A stretch of 49,810 bases of DNA from Fusobacterium sp. Lineage in GTDB: Bacteria > Cyanobacteriota > Vampirovibrionia > Gastranaerophilales > Gastranaerophilaceae. The position numbers and the translations under genes were made by a program. Below the pieces are notes generated by a model. It was not told the DNA's origin, searched no databases, and saw only the letters and a program-made list of their open reading frames with translations. The first letter of the stretch is position 1; the number at the start of each line of letters is the position of its first letter. The stretch is from assembly GCA_023662905.1 (NCBI GenBank), contig JAMPIJ010000001.1, positions 1 to 49,810 on the forward strand. Direction: 5' to 3'. Below, in pieces: positions 33,048 to 41,266 of this stretch.

Positions 33048-33725
33048 TTATATAGTACGAAGCAATTTTTTCTGCTCCTTTGTCAGACGCAAAGATTCAC
33101 AACCCTTTTGAATACTTTTCTTAAAAATCACAGGACTTAAACGACCTTGCTTTAAATATTCAACCGTCTTATCAAAAAACTTCACCATACAAACCGAAAT
33201 TGCCCACGCTATCCCCATCTGCGCGTAATAATCTTCACTATCAAGCGAAAACAGAGTGTCCAAAACCTTATCAATCCACTCGTCAACAATAAAATGATCT
33301 AAAAGCATTACCACACCGAAACGAAGTTCAAACTCATCTTTAGACGCCAAATAAGGTTGCAAAAATTCCCATACCGAATCGCGATTTTTCTGAACAAACT
33401 TCAACCCTGCACAAAAACAATCACATAGGCTCCAGTTTGTAATTTTAGGAACATAATCACGAACCAACGCCAGATGTTCATCACAAGGAAGTTTCAAGCA
33501 CCCGATAACAAAACCCTGCATTAGAATTTCTTCAAAATATTCGCAATTTCGGGATTTAACGATTGCACGCCAGTCGCCTTTTGCAAGCTGTTTAGCTTTT
33601 GCGCGCATTTTCGGGATACGAACGCCGAGCATATTTCCGCAATTTGGAACCAGCGCCGCAGAAAAATCTCTATATTTAGGCTCAGCCTCTTGCAAAAGCC
33701 ATTCGCGCAATTCATTACAAGGCAT
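33048..33725 (-). CDS. AlkD-like DNA alkylation repair protein
   Basis: This 225-residue all-helical HEAT-repeat protein has the features GVRIPKMRAKAKQLAKGDWR, EYFEEILMQGFVIG, ITNWSLCDCFCAGL and MGIAWAISVCMVKF, typical of AlkD-type glycosylases that remove alkylated bases. The trip Trp-Ser-Leu-Cys-Asp around the catalytic Asp is present. The gene starts 11 bases inside the ispF coding end, so the two are one transcript. Confidence 0.9.
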   Translation of the reverse strand: MPCNELREWLLQEAEPKYRDFSAALVPNCGNMLGVRIPKMRAKAKQLAKGDWRAIVKSRNCEYFEEILMQGFVIGCLKLPCDEHLALVRDYVPKITNWSLCDCFCAGLKFVQKNRDSVWEFLQPYLASKDEFELRFGVVMLLDHFIVDEWIDKVLDTLFSLDSEDYYAQMGIAWAISVCMVKFFDKTVEYLKQGRLSPVIFKKSIQKGCESLRLTKEQKKLLRTI

Positions 33726-34203
33726 TTTCTTTCCTTTTTAAAAGCACAACTGCCTGCGCTTCAATTGCAAGCTGCAAACCAACAGCGTCAAGCTCTTCCT
33801 TAGTTTTAGCCTTAATCGACAAATCAGTTTCCGACAACTCCAATGCCGCGCACAAAACAGATTTCATCTTCGGAATATACGGCATCATTTTAGGTTTTTG
33901 CGCAATAATATTTGAATCAATATTTGCAATCTCATACCCTCTTTCAACGATGAGGGAATAAACTTTTTTTAACAAAAGCACACTATCTGCGTCTTTATAT
34001 TTTTTATCGGTATCAGGGAAAAGGGTTCCGATATCGCGAAGAGCAAGCGCGCCTAAAAGCGCGTCGATTATAGCGTGAACAAGCACATCCGCGTCAGAAT
34101 GCCCGAGTAATCCGAGTTCGTGGGTAATCTTAACCCCACCGATTATCAAATCGCGCCCTTGAACTAATTTATGAATATCGTATCCCGTTCCAATTCTATA
34201 CAT
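33715..34203 (-). CDS. ispF: 2-C-methyl-D-erythritol 2,4-cyclodiphosphate synthase
   Basis: This 162-residue protein has the IspF signature GTGYDIHKL with metal ligands Asp9 and His11, then LLGHSDADVLVHAIIDALLGA and IGTLFPDTDKKYKDADS. It makes MEcPP in the non-mevalonate isoprenoid pathway. IspE, the enzyme before it, is encoded at 37490..38281. The gene is followed by alkD with an 11-base overlap and preceded by the SRP RNA gene on the same strand. Confidence 0.97.
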   Translation of the reverse strand: MYRIGTGYDIHKLVQGRDLIIGGVKITHELGLLGHSDADVLVHAIIDALLGALALRDIGTLFPDTDKKYKDADSVLLLKKVYSLIVERGYEIANIDSNIIAQKPKMMPYIPKMKSVLCAALELSETDLSIKAKTKEELDAVGLQLAIEAQAVVLLKRKENAL

Positions 34204-34224
34204 TTCAACCCCTAATTCAAATAA

Positions 34225-34483
34225 AGTCGTGTCACTGTCTATCGAATTTTTGGCTCAAAACACCAAACAAAGGGCTTCTCTTATCAAACCGGTAACACCC
34301 GAAAGTTATGCCTTAGTGCTGCTATATTTCTATCCTGACACGGTTCGGCAGCTTTCGCCGCTATCGTTTTAATCGTCAACAAAACCGGTTGCCGATGTCC
34401 TGCTCCGCCAACCCTCACAACAGGCTCTGCACCCCGCATTGGCTTCGGGTCAAGAGATTGCAATTCCCCGTGGAACACGACAC
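34225..34483 (-). ncRNA. ffs: Signal recognition particle RNA, long form
   Basis: On the minus strand the domain IV core reads CCGAACCGTGTCAGG, ATA GAAA TAT, AGCAGCACTAAGG, the asymmetric loop and tetraloop of bacterial SRP RNA. The 5' end GTCGTGT can pair with ACACGAC near the 3' end, closing a molecule of about 260 nt. The 5' half contains GGGGAATTGC and GCGGGGTGCAG-type blocks like the Alu domain of Bacillus SRP RNA. This explains the gap between ispF and the next gene. Ends are estimated to within about 10 bases. Confidence 0.85.
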
Positions 34484-34487
34484 TTAA

Positions 34488-34516
34488 AGCCTAACATGAA
34501 AGTTTGCACATTTCAA
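34488..34516 (-). promoter_or_regulatory. SRP RNA promoter
   Basis: Minus strand TTGAAA, 17 bases, TAGGCT, placing the start of transcription near 34481. Confidence 0.5.
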
Positions 34517-34571
34517 GGTAATAGGTTAATATTAAGCTATGAACGAAATATAATCAGACACAGTTAAACTT

Positions 34572-34925
34572 TTATGCAGCAACATAATATTTTAGTTCAG
34601 CTTCCAAAAGCTTCATCTCAGAGGCTAAACTATCTTTTCGTTCTTTATATGTTTCAACTGTATCAAAGCCGAACATTCCTGCAAATTTATTTGCTAGCCA
34701 TGCAGAGATACCTTTAAGCCCAGAGGAGTCTTCATACTCCTTAATATAAGCATCAAGAAGTTTTATTTCAATTTTTATTTCTTCAATTTTGTTTTTAATT
34801 TCATTTTGTCGTTTGGTAGCTTCAGGCATTTGAACTTCTGCTGTTTTTTTGCTTTTTAAAAGAGTAGCTTTTGAATCAATGACCTTAGTTGAATCTGTTC
34901 TTGCGGTATTTGTTCTAATTCCCAT
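34572..34925 (-). CDS. Coiled-coil hypothetical protein, 117 residues
   Basis: The start at 34925 (MGIRTNTARTD) has AGGGG five bases upstream; the longer frame begins inside that site. The middle (KRQNEIKNKIEEIKIEIKLLDAYIKEYED) and the end (YKERKDSLASEMKLLEAELKYYV) are predicted coiled coils joined by a hydrophobic segment GISAWLANKFAGMFGF. No family recognised. Confidence 0.6.
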   Translation of the reverse strand: MGIRTNTARTDSTKVIDSKATLLKSKKTAEVQMPEATKRQNEIKNKIEEIKIEIKLLDAYIKEYEDSSGLKGISAWLANKFAGMFGFDTVETYKERKDSLASEMKLLEAELKYYVAA

Positions 34926-35077
34926 ATATTCCCCTCGTTGTTTATACATATATAAAAAAACATTAGCCTTCCAAAAATTGCCTAAACCGCCTATTTTGTA
35001 AAAATTTATAAACTTGACGAAAATAATATTCTAAACCTTGCTTTATAAGAATTGAAGCTAAAAAACAATCCAAAAAT

Positions 35078-35111
35078 AAAAGCGGAAGCAACAAATGTCA
35101 CTTCCGCTTTT
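35078..35111 (-). terminator. Terminator of tRNA-Val
   Basis: AAAAGCGGAAG and CTTCCGCTTTT form an 11-bp stem, followed by ATTTTTGG on the minus strand, two bases after the tRNA CCA end. Confidence 0.85.
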
Positions 35112-35112
35112 A

Positions 35113-35188
35113 TGGTGGGCGTTAGAAGACTCGAACTTCTGACCCTCTCCTTGTAAGGGAGACGCTCTACCAACTGAGCTAAACGCCC
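35113..35188 (-). tRNA. tRNA-Val (anticodon UAC)
   Basis: The 76-base cloverleaf reads GGGCGTT acceptor, TAGCTCAGTTGGTAGAGC D arm, anticodon loop CTTACAA in a TCTCC/GGAGA stem, TTCGAGT loop, and AACGCCC with an encoded ACCA end. The anticodon TAC reads GUA valine codons. Confidence 0.96.
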
Positions 35189-35230
35189 TCTCGGGTACGA
35201 GATTTATATTACGTCAAACATATTTTAATG

Positions 35231-36568
35231 TCAAGCACTTTGTTTTATTAACCAACGCAACATCTTTTTAACGTCCTTATTCCAGCAACCATGCCAGTTT
35301 TTAAGGATTTCATCCGCAGGTGTAACGCCTTTCATCGTATAAGATTTTATCGCACCTAAATATTTTGCTTCATGCTCTTTACGACCCTTTAATGATTTTT
35401 CCGCAATTTTTATCAATTCTTTCGCGATATCCGCCGTTTTTCGGTGCTTAATCCGGCTGTGAAGCGCATAACGCGGAACTTCATAACGTAATTCCGAGTA
35501 ATCAAGGTGTTTAAATTCTTTTAAAAGTTCTTCAACTTCATCCATCGCAACCGAATCGTACAAAAGACCTTTATACATCGCCATTACAGAAAGCAAAAGG
35601 TCTTTTCTGACACAGTCATGGTTTCTAATTTCAATAAACCTGTTCAATCGAACTTCAGGGAAACACAAATTGGCATGGAGTTTATAGTCGGTCATGGTCG
35701 GAACAAAGCCCTCATAACCTTTTGCCATAAATTGATCAAATGTCATTCTGCCATTCAGTTCAAGCGGCAACTCTTCTTTATTAATAAAGATTATAGGAGT
35801 TTTCAGAACTTTGTTTATATAAGTATCGAATGTGAATTCATCGTCAAGATTAAGCCCGAAGCCGCAGCGCTCGTTGTCGGTATTTAGCCAACTCAACGCG
35901 CGGAAAGATTTGTAACCCGTTTCCACCCCGCCGCGAATAGGGGAATTGGCGAACATTGCGCTCATAAACGGTACAATTTTATTGGCAAGTTTGAACTTTC
36001 TTGCCGCGTCCTCTTCGCTTGTGTAATCTATGCAGCACTGAATCCCTGCTGTTTCTCTCATCATAACGTCAGAGAGAATTCCCCACAGATACTTAGCCAT
36101 AATTTTGTAACGATGCTTAGGGATTAAATTAATTGATTTATAGGTAACAAGCGGTGAAACGCCGTAGTTCAAAAGCGTTATGCCAAACTCATCCAGAATC
36201 TTTGCCAAATTTCCGTCGATTTTTTCAATTTCATCTTTAATCTGTGAAATTTTATCGACCGGAGCCAAACTGTATTCAAACTGACATCCGGGTTCTAGCG
36301 TAATCGTATTGTGTCCTTTTTTCAATCCTATAATATTAAAATCGTCGGTAATATAATCCCAGTTATCGTTTTTGGCGAATTTTCTGAGTAAATTACATAT
36401 TCCAAACTCATGGTAATAATCAACATTTGCGCCTGTAACGTCAAAAATCGGAAGACGTTCGTATTCAAGCCCGATTTTGAGGTCATTTTCAGACTTCGCG
36501 CCGCTTTCGTAATATCTTCTGATATCCGCTCTTGTAACTTCCTTTTCCTCTAGTTGAATATTTAACAC
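35231..36568 (-). CDS. gshA: Glutamate-cysteine ligase (GCS2 family)
   Basis: This protein of about 445 residues belongs to the GCS2/plant-type glutamate-cysteine ligase group. It contains LKIGLEYERLP near the N-terminus, TLEPGCQFEYSLAP, MMRETAGIQCCIDY and the ANLCFPEVRLNRFIEIRNHD block. It joins Glu and Cys in glutathione (or related thiol) synthesis. I start at a GTG (36568), which has AGGAGG a few bases upstream, rather than the TTG six codons earlier. No gshB is present nearby, so the final thiol is not known. Confidence 0.9.
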   Translation of the reverse strand: MLNIQLEEKEVTRADIRRYYESGAKSENDLKIGLEYERLPIFDVTGANVDYYHEFGICNLLRKFAKNDNWDYITDDFNIIGLKKGHNTITLEPGCQFEYSLAPVDKISQIKDEIEKIDGNLAKILDEFGITLLNYGVSPLVTYKSINLIPKHRYKIMAKYLWGILSDVMMRETAGIQCCIDYTSEEDAARKFKLANKIVPFMSAMFANSPIRGGVETGYKSFRALSWLNTDNERCGFGLNLDDEFTFDTYINKVLKTPIIFINKEELPLELNGRMTFDQFMAKGYEGFVPTMTDYKLHANLCFPEVRLNRFIEIRNHDCVRKDLLLSVMAMYKGLLYDSVAMDEVEELLKEFKHLDYSELRYEVPRYALHSRIKHRKTADIAKELIKIAEKSLKGRKEHEAKYLGAIKSYTMKGVTPADEILKNWHGCWNKDVKKMLRWLIKQSA

Positions 36569-36660
36569 ATTCCCTCCTACATTCAAATTATAACACTAAA
36601 AATAATACTTACTGAATGAATTTGTATATTTCGCCATGTGTATGATATGATGATACCGTT

Positions 36661-37506
36661 ATGGATTACTTCACTAGAGCAAAATATTTTAAGACTAAAA
36701 AAAGACTGGGCCAAAACTTCTTGATTGACGGCACAGCGATTGCGGATATTATTCACGCGGCGAACATTTCGCCTGACGACGTAGTTGTAGAAATCGGCCC
36801 GGGGGTTGGTTTTGTAACCGAACAGCTTGTAAAAAAAGCAAAAAAAGTTATTGCGATAGAACTTGACGAAGAAGCTATTGCCGAATTAAAAAAACTTGAC
36901 GCGCCAAACTTAGAAATTATACACAAAGACGTATTAAAAACCGATTTGTCTACGCTTTGCGATGAAAAGATTAAAATTGTTGCGAATATTCCATATTATA
37001 TTACAAGCCCGATTATCGCGCATTTACTCGGCGAAATCGATGATTTAACCAATAAAAACAGAAACAAGATTACCGATATTTTGCTCATGGTTCAGGAAGA
37101 AGTTGCACGCAGAATGGTTGCGGATGAAAATTCGCCGTCTAAACAATACGGACTTTTGACGATACTTTCGCAATTCTGGGCGGACGTAAAAATTGTAAGG
37201 CTTGTTGGCAGAAAATCATTCTACCCTGCGCCGAAAGTTAATTCCGCGGTTGTAAGTTTGGTTGTGCGCGAAAAACCTATGCTTGAACTTTCAGACTATT
37301 CACATTTTAGAAAAACAGTGAAAGCGGCATTTGCACAACGCAGAAAGAATGTAAAAAATTGCTTGCTTAGCGGCGGGTTCGCAAAAGAAAACATTTCAAT
37401 GGCGCTCGCTGCGCTCGCGCTCGACGAGAACGTCCGCGGCGAAAAGTTATCAATCGAAACATTAGGAAAGCTTTCCGAGGAGCTTCTAAATGGCGCCCAA
37501 AATTAG
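36661..37506 (+). CDS. rsmA: 16S rRNA dimethyladenosine transferase
   Basis: This 281-residue KsgA/RsmA enzyme has KTKKRLGQNFLID, the SAM motif VVEIGPGVGFVTEQL, and motif IV NIPYYITSPI, then SFYPAPKVNSAVV. It dimethylates two adenosines at the 3' end of 16S rRNA. A TATGAT box 10 to 15 bases before the ATG and no ribosome binding site suggest a very short leader. The end overlaps ispE by 17 bases. Confidence 0.96.
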   Translation: MDYFTRAKYFKTKKRLGQNFLIDGTAIADIIHAANISPDDVVVEIGPGVGFVTEQLVKKAKKVIAIELDEEAIAELKKLDAPNLEIIHKDVLKTDLSTLCDEKIKIVANIPYYITSPIIAHLLGEIDDLTNKNRNKITDILLMVQEEVARRMVADENSPSKQYGLLTILSQFWADVKIVRLVGRKSFYPAPKVNSAVVSLVVREKPMLELSDYSHFRKTVKAAFAQRRKNVKNCLLSGGFAKENISMALAALALDENVRGEKLSIETLGKLSEELLNGAQN

Positions 37507-38281
37507 AGTGCAGTGTCCCGCAAAGATTAATTTAGATTTAAAAATTCTCGGACGTAGGCCGGACGGATTTCATAATATTGAAAGCACGATGCAGACAATC
37601 AGTCTTTATGATTATTTGACGATTTCGGTTGCGGAAGCGCAGACTTTAACAATAAAACTTTCAGGCACATCGGATGAAATTCCGTATGATGAAAAAAACA
37701 TTGTTTATAAGGCTGTGAAATTATTTTTTGAAACGCTCGGGCGGGCAGGCAAAGTTGAGATTTTTATAGAAAAACATATTCCTGTATCGGCGGGAATGGC
37801 AGGCGGAAGCACGAACGCGGCAGGCGCGATTTTCGGGCTGAACGAACTTTTAGCAAGACCGCTTGACCGCGAACAACTTCACAAACTTTGCGCAAAACTG
37901 GGTTCTGATTTAAACTTTTGCCTTGAGGGCGGATGTAAAAAAACGACTTCCCGCGGCGAAGTGCTTAAAAACGCAGAGTTTATAGAACGAAATGTATCAT
38001 TAATAAAACCGATAAACCTTGGAATAAGCGCGAAAGAAGCTTATACCAAATTTGCGGCGAAAGAGAAAACGGCGGAGCGTGACGAATTTATCAACGACCT
38101 TGAATGGGCGGTCATTGGGGATTATGAAGAATTGCAGACGATAAAAAAACAATATCCTCAAGCGGTTATGACCGGCTCCGGCTCAACATATTTCGCTTTC
38201 GACACCGAATTCGCCCCGCTGAAAGGATATTGGATTAAGAATAATTTAAAAACGATTCAAACTGGTATTAAAATCGTTTAA
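37490..38281 (+). CDS. ispE: 4-diphosphocytidyl-2-C-methyl-D-erythritol kinase
   Basis: This 263-residue GHMP kinase has the IspE start CPAKINLDLKILGRRPDGFHNIE, the phosphate loop PVSAGMAGGSTNAAGAIFGLN and a C-terminal MTGSGSTYFA loop. It phosphorylates CDP-ME in the isoprenoid pathway. GAGGAG precedes the ATG inside the ksgA end. Its 3' end overlaps the convergent PL-E by 14 bases. Confidence 0.96.
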   Translation: MAPKIRVQCPAKINLDLKILGRRPDGFHNIESTMQTISLYDYLTISVAEAQTLTIKLSGTSDEIPYDEKNIVYKAVKLFFETLGRAGKVEIFIEKHIPVSAGMAGGSTNAAGAIFGLNELLARPLDREQLHKLCAKLGSDLNFCLEGGCKKTTSRGEVLKNAEFIERNVSLIKPINLGISAKEAYTKFAAKEKTAERDEFINDLEWAVIGDYEELQTIKKQYPQAVMTGSGSTYFAFDTEFAPLKGYWIKNNLKTIQTGIKIV

Positions 38282-39272
38282 CACACCACGTGTAGAATGG
38301 GCCAGCAGCTGATTTTGGAGAAATATCGCCGCCAAATCCCTGAACCCAGTGTTGAATCCCCCCATTTTTTGTAATTGGGGTTGATGTCCAAGCGAGTCCG
38401 TTTCCACCAGTAAATAACTTCCTTGCAGCAACGATAGATGAAGCTTCTTCTTTCGTTGGTAAACGATATTCGTCACCTAGACTTCTACAATTTTGTACTG
38501 CTGTTGTATAATCTGATGGGTCAAAAACTTTTTGGTGTGGAATGGGCATTGACACTACGGAGTCTGTCGGATAAGTTACAGAAATAAAACCGATGTCCTT
38601 ACCAAATGTATTTGGTCCCTTTTTACCGTTCAAGTCAAAAATCATAACTGCGCAAAGTTTCGTTTGGGTTAAATAATAACTATTTTCATTCATATCTGGC
38701 TTACAGTCAGGAATATAAATTACATCTATACTTTCGCCGTTAACAGTTTCAAAACCGGCAGTTTTAGTATCTAGATGGTTATATGGAGGATCAATTCCTT
38801 TAACTAAAATGTTGCTTAAATCACTTGCTTTAGTAGGCATTGCAAACTTTGTCCCATCCGGTTTTACAATCTGTTCAGGTAAACCGCAGTCTGAGAGGTG
38901 TTCATTATCGCAAATATTGTTAATTTTAAGAACCTTTGATAATCCGGAGGTTACAAAAGTTTCGGCAGCAGTATCTGCTGTAATCGTTTGTGTTCTATCT
39001 TCATCATCACCAATCGTGCCTGACAATGTACCGTAATTATTAATCGCCGGCATTAACGAAATTGCCTGTGACATACGCGCAAAAAGCGCTTTACGCTGCG
39101 TATTCCAAGTTCGCTCGTTAATGTTTCCTGTAAGTGACGGCAAAGTTATCGCAGCCACTACGCCAATAATTGTTAATGACAATAAAATCTCCGCCATCGT
39201 GAAAGCGGCAGACAGGCGGCTAAGAAAACTCCCCCCCCCCCCTGCAAAAATGTACATAATTTTGTTTTTCAT
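38268..39272 (-). CDS. PL-E: phase-variable pilin-like protein (phase ON, 12 G)
   Basis: This 334-residue protein is readable from ATG 39272: leader MKNKIMYIFA, four glycines (G12), SFLSRLSA, then A23/F24 as the cleavage site (Ala at -1) and the conserved stalk. The block LSKVLKINNICD, six cysteines and DLNGKKGPNTFGKDIGF are present, and the tail is EYRLPT ... AWTSTP ... TWCVKRF. It ends with an extra Phe where other copies stop after KR, because its last codons overlap the ispE end. It has two intervening insertions (GDDEDRTQTITAD). Confidence 0.9.
   Translation of the reverse strand: MKNKIMYIFAGGGGSFLSRLSAAFTMAEILLSLTIIGVVAAITLPSLTGNINERTWNTQRKALFARMSQAISLMPAINNYGTLSGTIGDDEDRTQTITADTAAETFVTSGLSKVLKINNICDNEHLSDCGLPEQIVKPDGTKFAMPTKASDLSNILVKGIDPPYNHLDTKTAGFETVNGESIDVIYIPDCKPDMNENSYYLTQTKLCAVMIFDLNGKKGPNTFGKDIGFISVTYPTDSVVSMPIPHQKVFDPSDYTTAVQNCRSLGDEYRLPTKEEASSIVAARKLFTGGNGLAWTSTPITKNGGIQHWVQGFGGDISPKSAAGPFYTWCVKRF
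39231..39242 (-). repeat. Poly-G tract of PL-E, 12 bases
   Basis: Twelve consecutive C on the plus strand, four glycine codons in the leader; frame ON. Confidence 0.95.
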
Positions 39273-39295
39273 AAATCCTTCCTTTCTATATCGTT

Positions 39296-39324
39296 ATTAT
39301 GTAGTATTTTTAATAACTTGTCAA
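39296..39324 (-). promoter_or_regulatory. PL-E promoter
   Basis: Minus strand TTGACA, 17 bases, CATAAT. The whole element is identical to the PL-G promoter at 47388..47416, including several flanking bases on both sides. Confidence 0.85.
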
Positions 39325-39419
39325 TATTACGAAATGTAACAAAAAACTTCCTTTCTGAAATTTCGGATTTCTCAATAACTTTATATAAGAGTAAGACGTA
39401 AATGAGGAACTTTTAAGAG

Positions 39420-39782
39420 ATGAGCGCAATGTTTACAACACAGATTAATGAAGTAGACAGAAAGACTAATCAAGGTTTTGCAGGCAAATCAGTCGAAACA
39501 GCAGGGCCACTCGCTATGCTTCCGGCTAACCCGTTATTAGAAACTCCTGTTTATGACGATTTTTCTTCTAGTAATCCGTTTGCGCAAAGCTCAGTTGATT
39601 ACTCTATGTATTCAGAAAGTCCGATGGCTTCTACCGTCAGCGAAAGCTCTTATGCCGTTGCGATGAGCAGTTTTTTAAGCTCTGAGGGTTCAAGTTTTTC
39701 AGGCGATGTTGCCGGAAGTTTCTCATCAGACGGCGGATTTTCTTCAGGTTCAAGCGACTGTGGTTTCACGGCTTCCTGCTAG
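39420..39782 (+). CDS. Ser-rich small protein, 120 residues
   Basis: This low-complexity protein begins MSAMFTTQINEVDRKTNQG. The second half is dominated by Ser, Gly and aromatic residues (SSFLSSEGSSFSGDVAGSF, FSSGSSDCGFTASC) and ends with two cysteines. No signal peptide or membrane helix is evident. No family recognised. A GAGGAAC about 13 bases upstream of the ATG is a loose ribosome binding site; a second in-frame ATG is at 39429. Confidence 0.6.
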   Translation: MSAMFTTQINEVDRKTNQGFAGKSVETAGPLAMLPANPLLETPVYDDFSSSNPFAQSSVDYSMYSESPMASTVSESSYAVAMSSFLSSEGSSFSGDVAGSFSSDGGFSSGSSDCGFTASC

Positions 39783-39819
39783 GAAATAAAAAAGAACGAA
39801 TAAAGAAAAAGAAATGTAT

Positions 39820-39843
39820 GGCGAAGCCGCTTGCGGCTTCGCC
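39820..39843. terminator. Bidirectional hairpin between convergent genes
   Basis: GGCGAAGCC and GGCTTCGCC form a 9-bp stem (11 bp with the inner bases) between the Ser-rich gene and the convergent metzincin gene. T-rich sequence follows on the plus side. Confidence 0.65.
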
Positions 39844-39848
39844 TTTCC

Positions 39849-41213
39849 TTATTTTCCACCCAGAAGTTTATTATATTTATCAAACATTACTTTATCTTTT
39901 TGAACATAACCTAGCCAGCGATAGTTTTGATAAATATTTTTACGCATTTCATCATCCTGCGTATTCGAAAGCGCCTTGTCAAATACCTGTGCAGCCTTAT
40001 TATAGTTTTTTTGTTTAGCGTAGTTTACGGCAATTATATTATAAAACACAGCAATATATTTATCCTGTCCGTAGGTAGCGGCTTTATCAATGCATTTTTC
40101 GGCAGATTGAAACTGTTCCATTTTAATATACAGGTCAGAAACATCAAAAAGAATCGCGGTTGCGGTTTCAGAGTTATCAACATTTTTCAACGCCTGAGAA
40201 TAGGCTGAAATTGCAGAATTATAATCTTTTTTATCGCGATAAGCTTGCGCGAGTTCTACGTATAACGACGGATTGTCAGGCGTAAGTGCGATATTTTCTT
40301 TAAGTTGAGAGATAGTAAAATCAGCCCTCTGCGCGTCTTCGCCCCAGAAATCCGCACTTGTAATCAAACCTTTTTTGTCTTCATCAGTGAACGGAATATT
40401 TGTCACATCAGGAATAATCGAATAAATAGCGCGAAGCGTTGTCATATCCGCGTCAGAAATTTTACCGCGCTCACGGCTTCCGGTGCCGACAGGATACATT
40501 AAATCATTAGAATCTGTGCTGTGGCCGCGAAGCCCCAGACCGTGTCCGATTTCGTGAAGCGCCATTGTGTAAAAGATTTCCGCCGGCCAGGGCTGACCAT
40601 TGCAGGCGTACGGCGAAAATTCTACAATAGAATATTCAATATTTCCGGTTTTATCATAAGTAAAATACTGATATGCCGCGGTTCCAAGTCCTTTTTCATC
40701 ACAGTTGCGATTTTTCAAGTTCGCAGCAAAAATACATTTGTAATTTGCCTGTGCCGGTGAATTTGTATAAACGAACTTCACAAACCCGTTTGTACTGGCT
40801 TCCCATGTTGCAAACGCGTTTTTCACCTCTTGCACATAAGCCGGCGGAACATTCGCAGCACCCTCCATATAAACTTTCAGCGGAAAACTTCTCGGGTTCC
40901 AACGTTCAAGCTTGCCGGCGCTCAATACCGCATCAAGATAATTTTTACCGATTAAATTCTGAACCGCCGCGCGTTTGGCATGAAGATTCGAACGAGGAGT
41001 TTCTGCAGAAGAAACAATCTCTTCTTCCTCCTCCTCTTCAAACACTTCTTCTTCAACCTCGAGCGGTGCGGGTTCTTGAGGCGCAATCGTAATCTTTGCC
41101 TGCGGAAACAGCCTGAACAATAGATATTCTAGCTTCTGCGGTCCATCAGGAAGACAATAGATTCCTGCAACAATTATACAAATGAGTAATACCAACCTGC
41201 CTATCAATTTCAT
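39849..41213 (-). CDS. Metzincin-type metalloprotease with C-terminal TPR repeats
   Basis: This 454-residue exported protein has an N-terminal membrane segment (residues about 5-22), an acidic linker rich in Glu (about 50-70), a matrixin-like protease domain and about four TPR units. The zinc motif is HEIGHGLGLRGH (His220, Glu221, His224, final His231), one residue longer between the Gly and the third His than the canonical HExxHxxGxxH. The Met-turn DLMYP follows. TPRs begin at about residue 315 (SLYVELAQAYRDKKDYNSAIS). It is anchored in the envelope and probably cuts surface or periplasmic proteins. Confidence 0.85.
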   Translation of the reverse strand: MKLIGRLVLLICIIVAGIYCLPDGPQKLEYLLFRLFPQAKITIAPQEPAPLEVEEEVFEEEEEEEIVSSAETPRSNLHAKRAAVQNLIGKNYLDAVLSAGKLERWNPRSFPLKVYMEGAANVPPAYVQEVKNAFATWEASTNGFVKFVYTNSPAQANYKCIFAANLKNRNCDEKGLGTAAYQYFTYDKTGNIEYSIVEFSPYACNGQPWPAEIFYTMALHEIGHGLGLRGHSTDSNDLMYPVGTGSRERGKISDADMTTLRAIYSIIPDVTNIPFTDEDKKGLITSADFWGEDAQRADFTISQLKENIALTPDNPSLYVELAQAYRDKKDYNSAISAYSQALKNVDNSETATAILFDVSDLYIKMEQFQSAEKCIDKAATYGQDKYIAVFYNIIAVNYAKQKNYNKAAQVFDKALSNTQDDEMRKNIYQNYRWLGYVQKDKVMFDKYNKLLGGK

Positions 41214-41266
41214 ATAATTATTTTAACAAAATCTTGTGTTATAATCAAATATAATGAGGTGAGTTT

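Noticed and set aside
34284-34478. Protein-coding frame on the minus strand
   Set aside because: It lies wholly inside the SRP RNA, whose conserved loop and pairing ends explain the sequence better.
35078-35111. Short CRISPR-like repeat pair
   Set aside because: The two copies are inverted, not direct, and form the tRNA terminator.
40673-41092. Open frame on the plus strand across the metzincin gene
   Set aside because: It is antisense to the zinc-binding domain and has no start signals.
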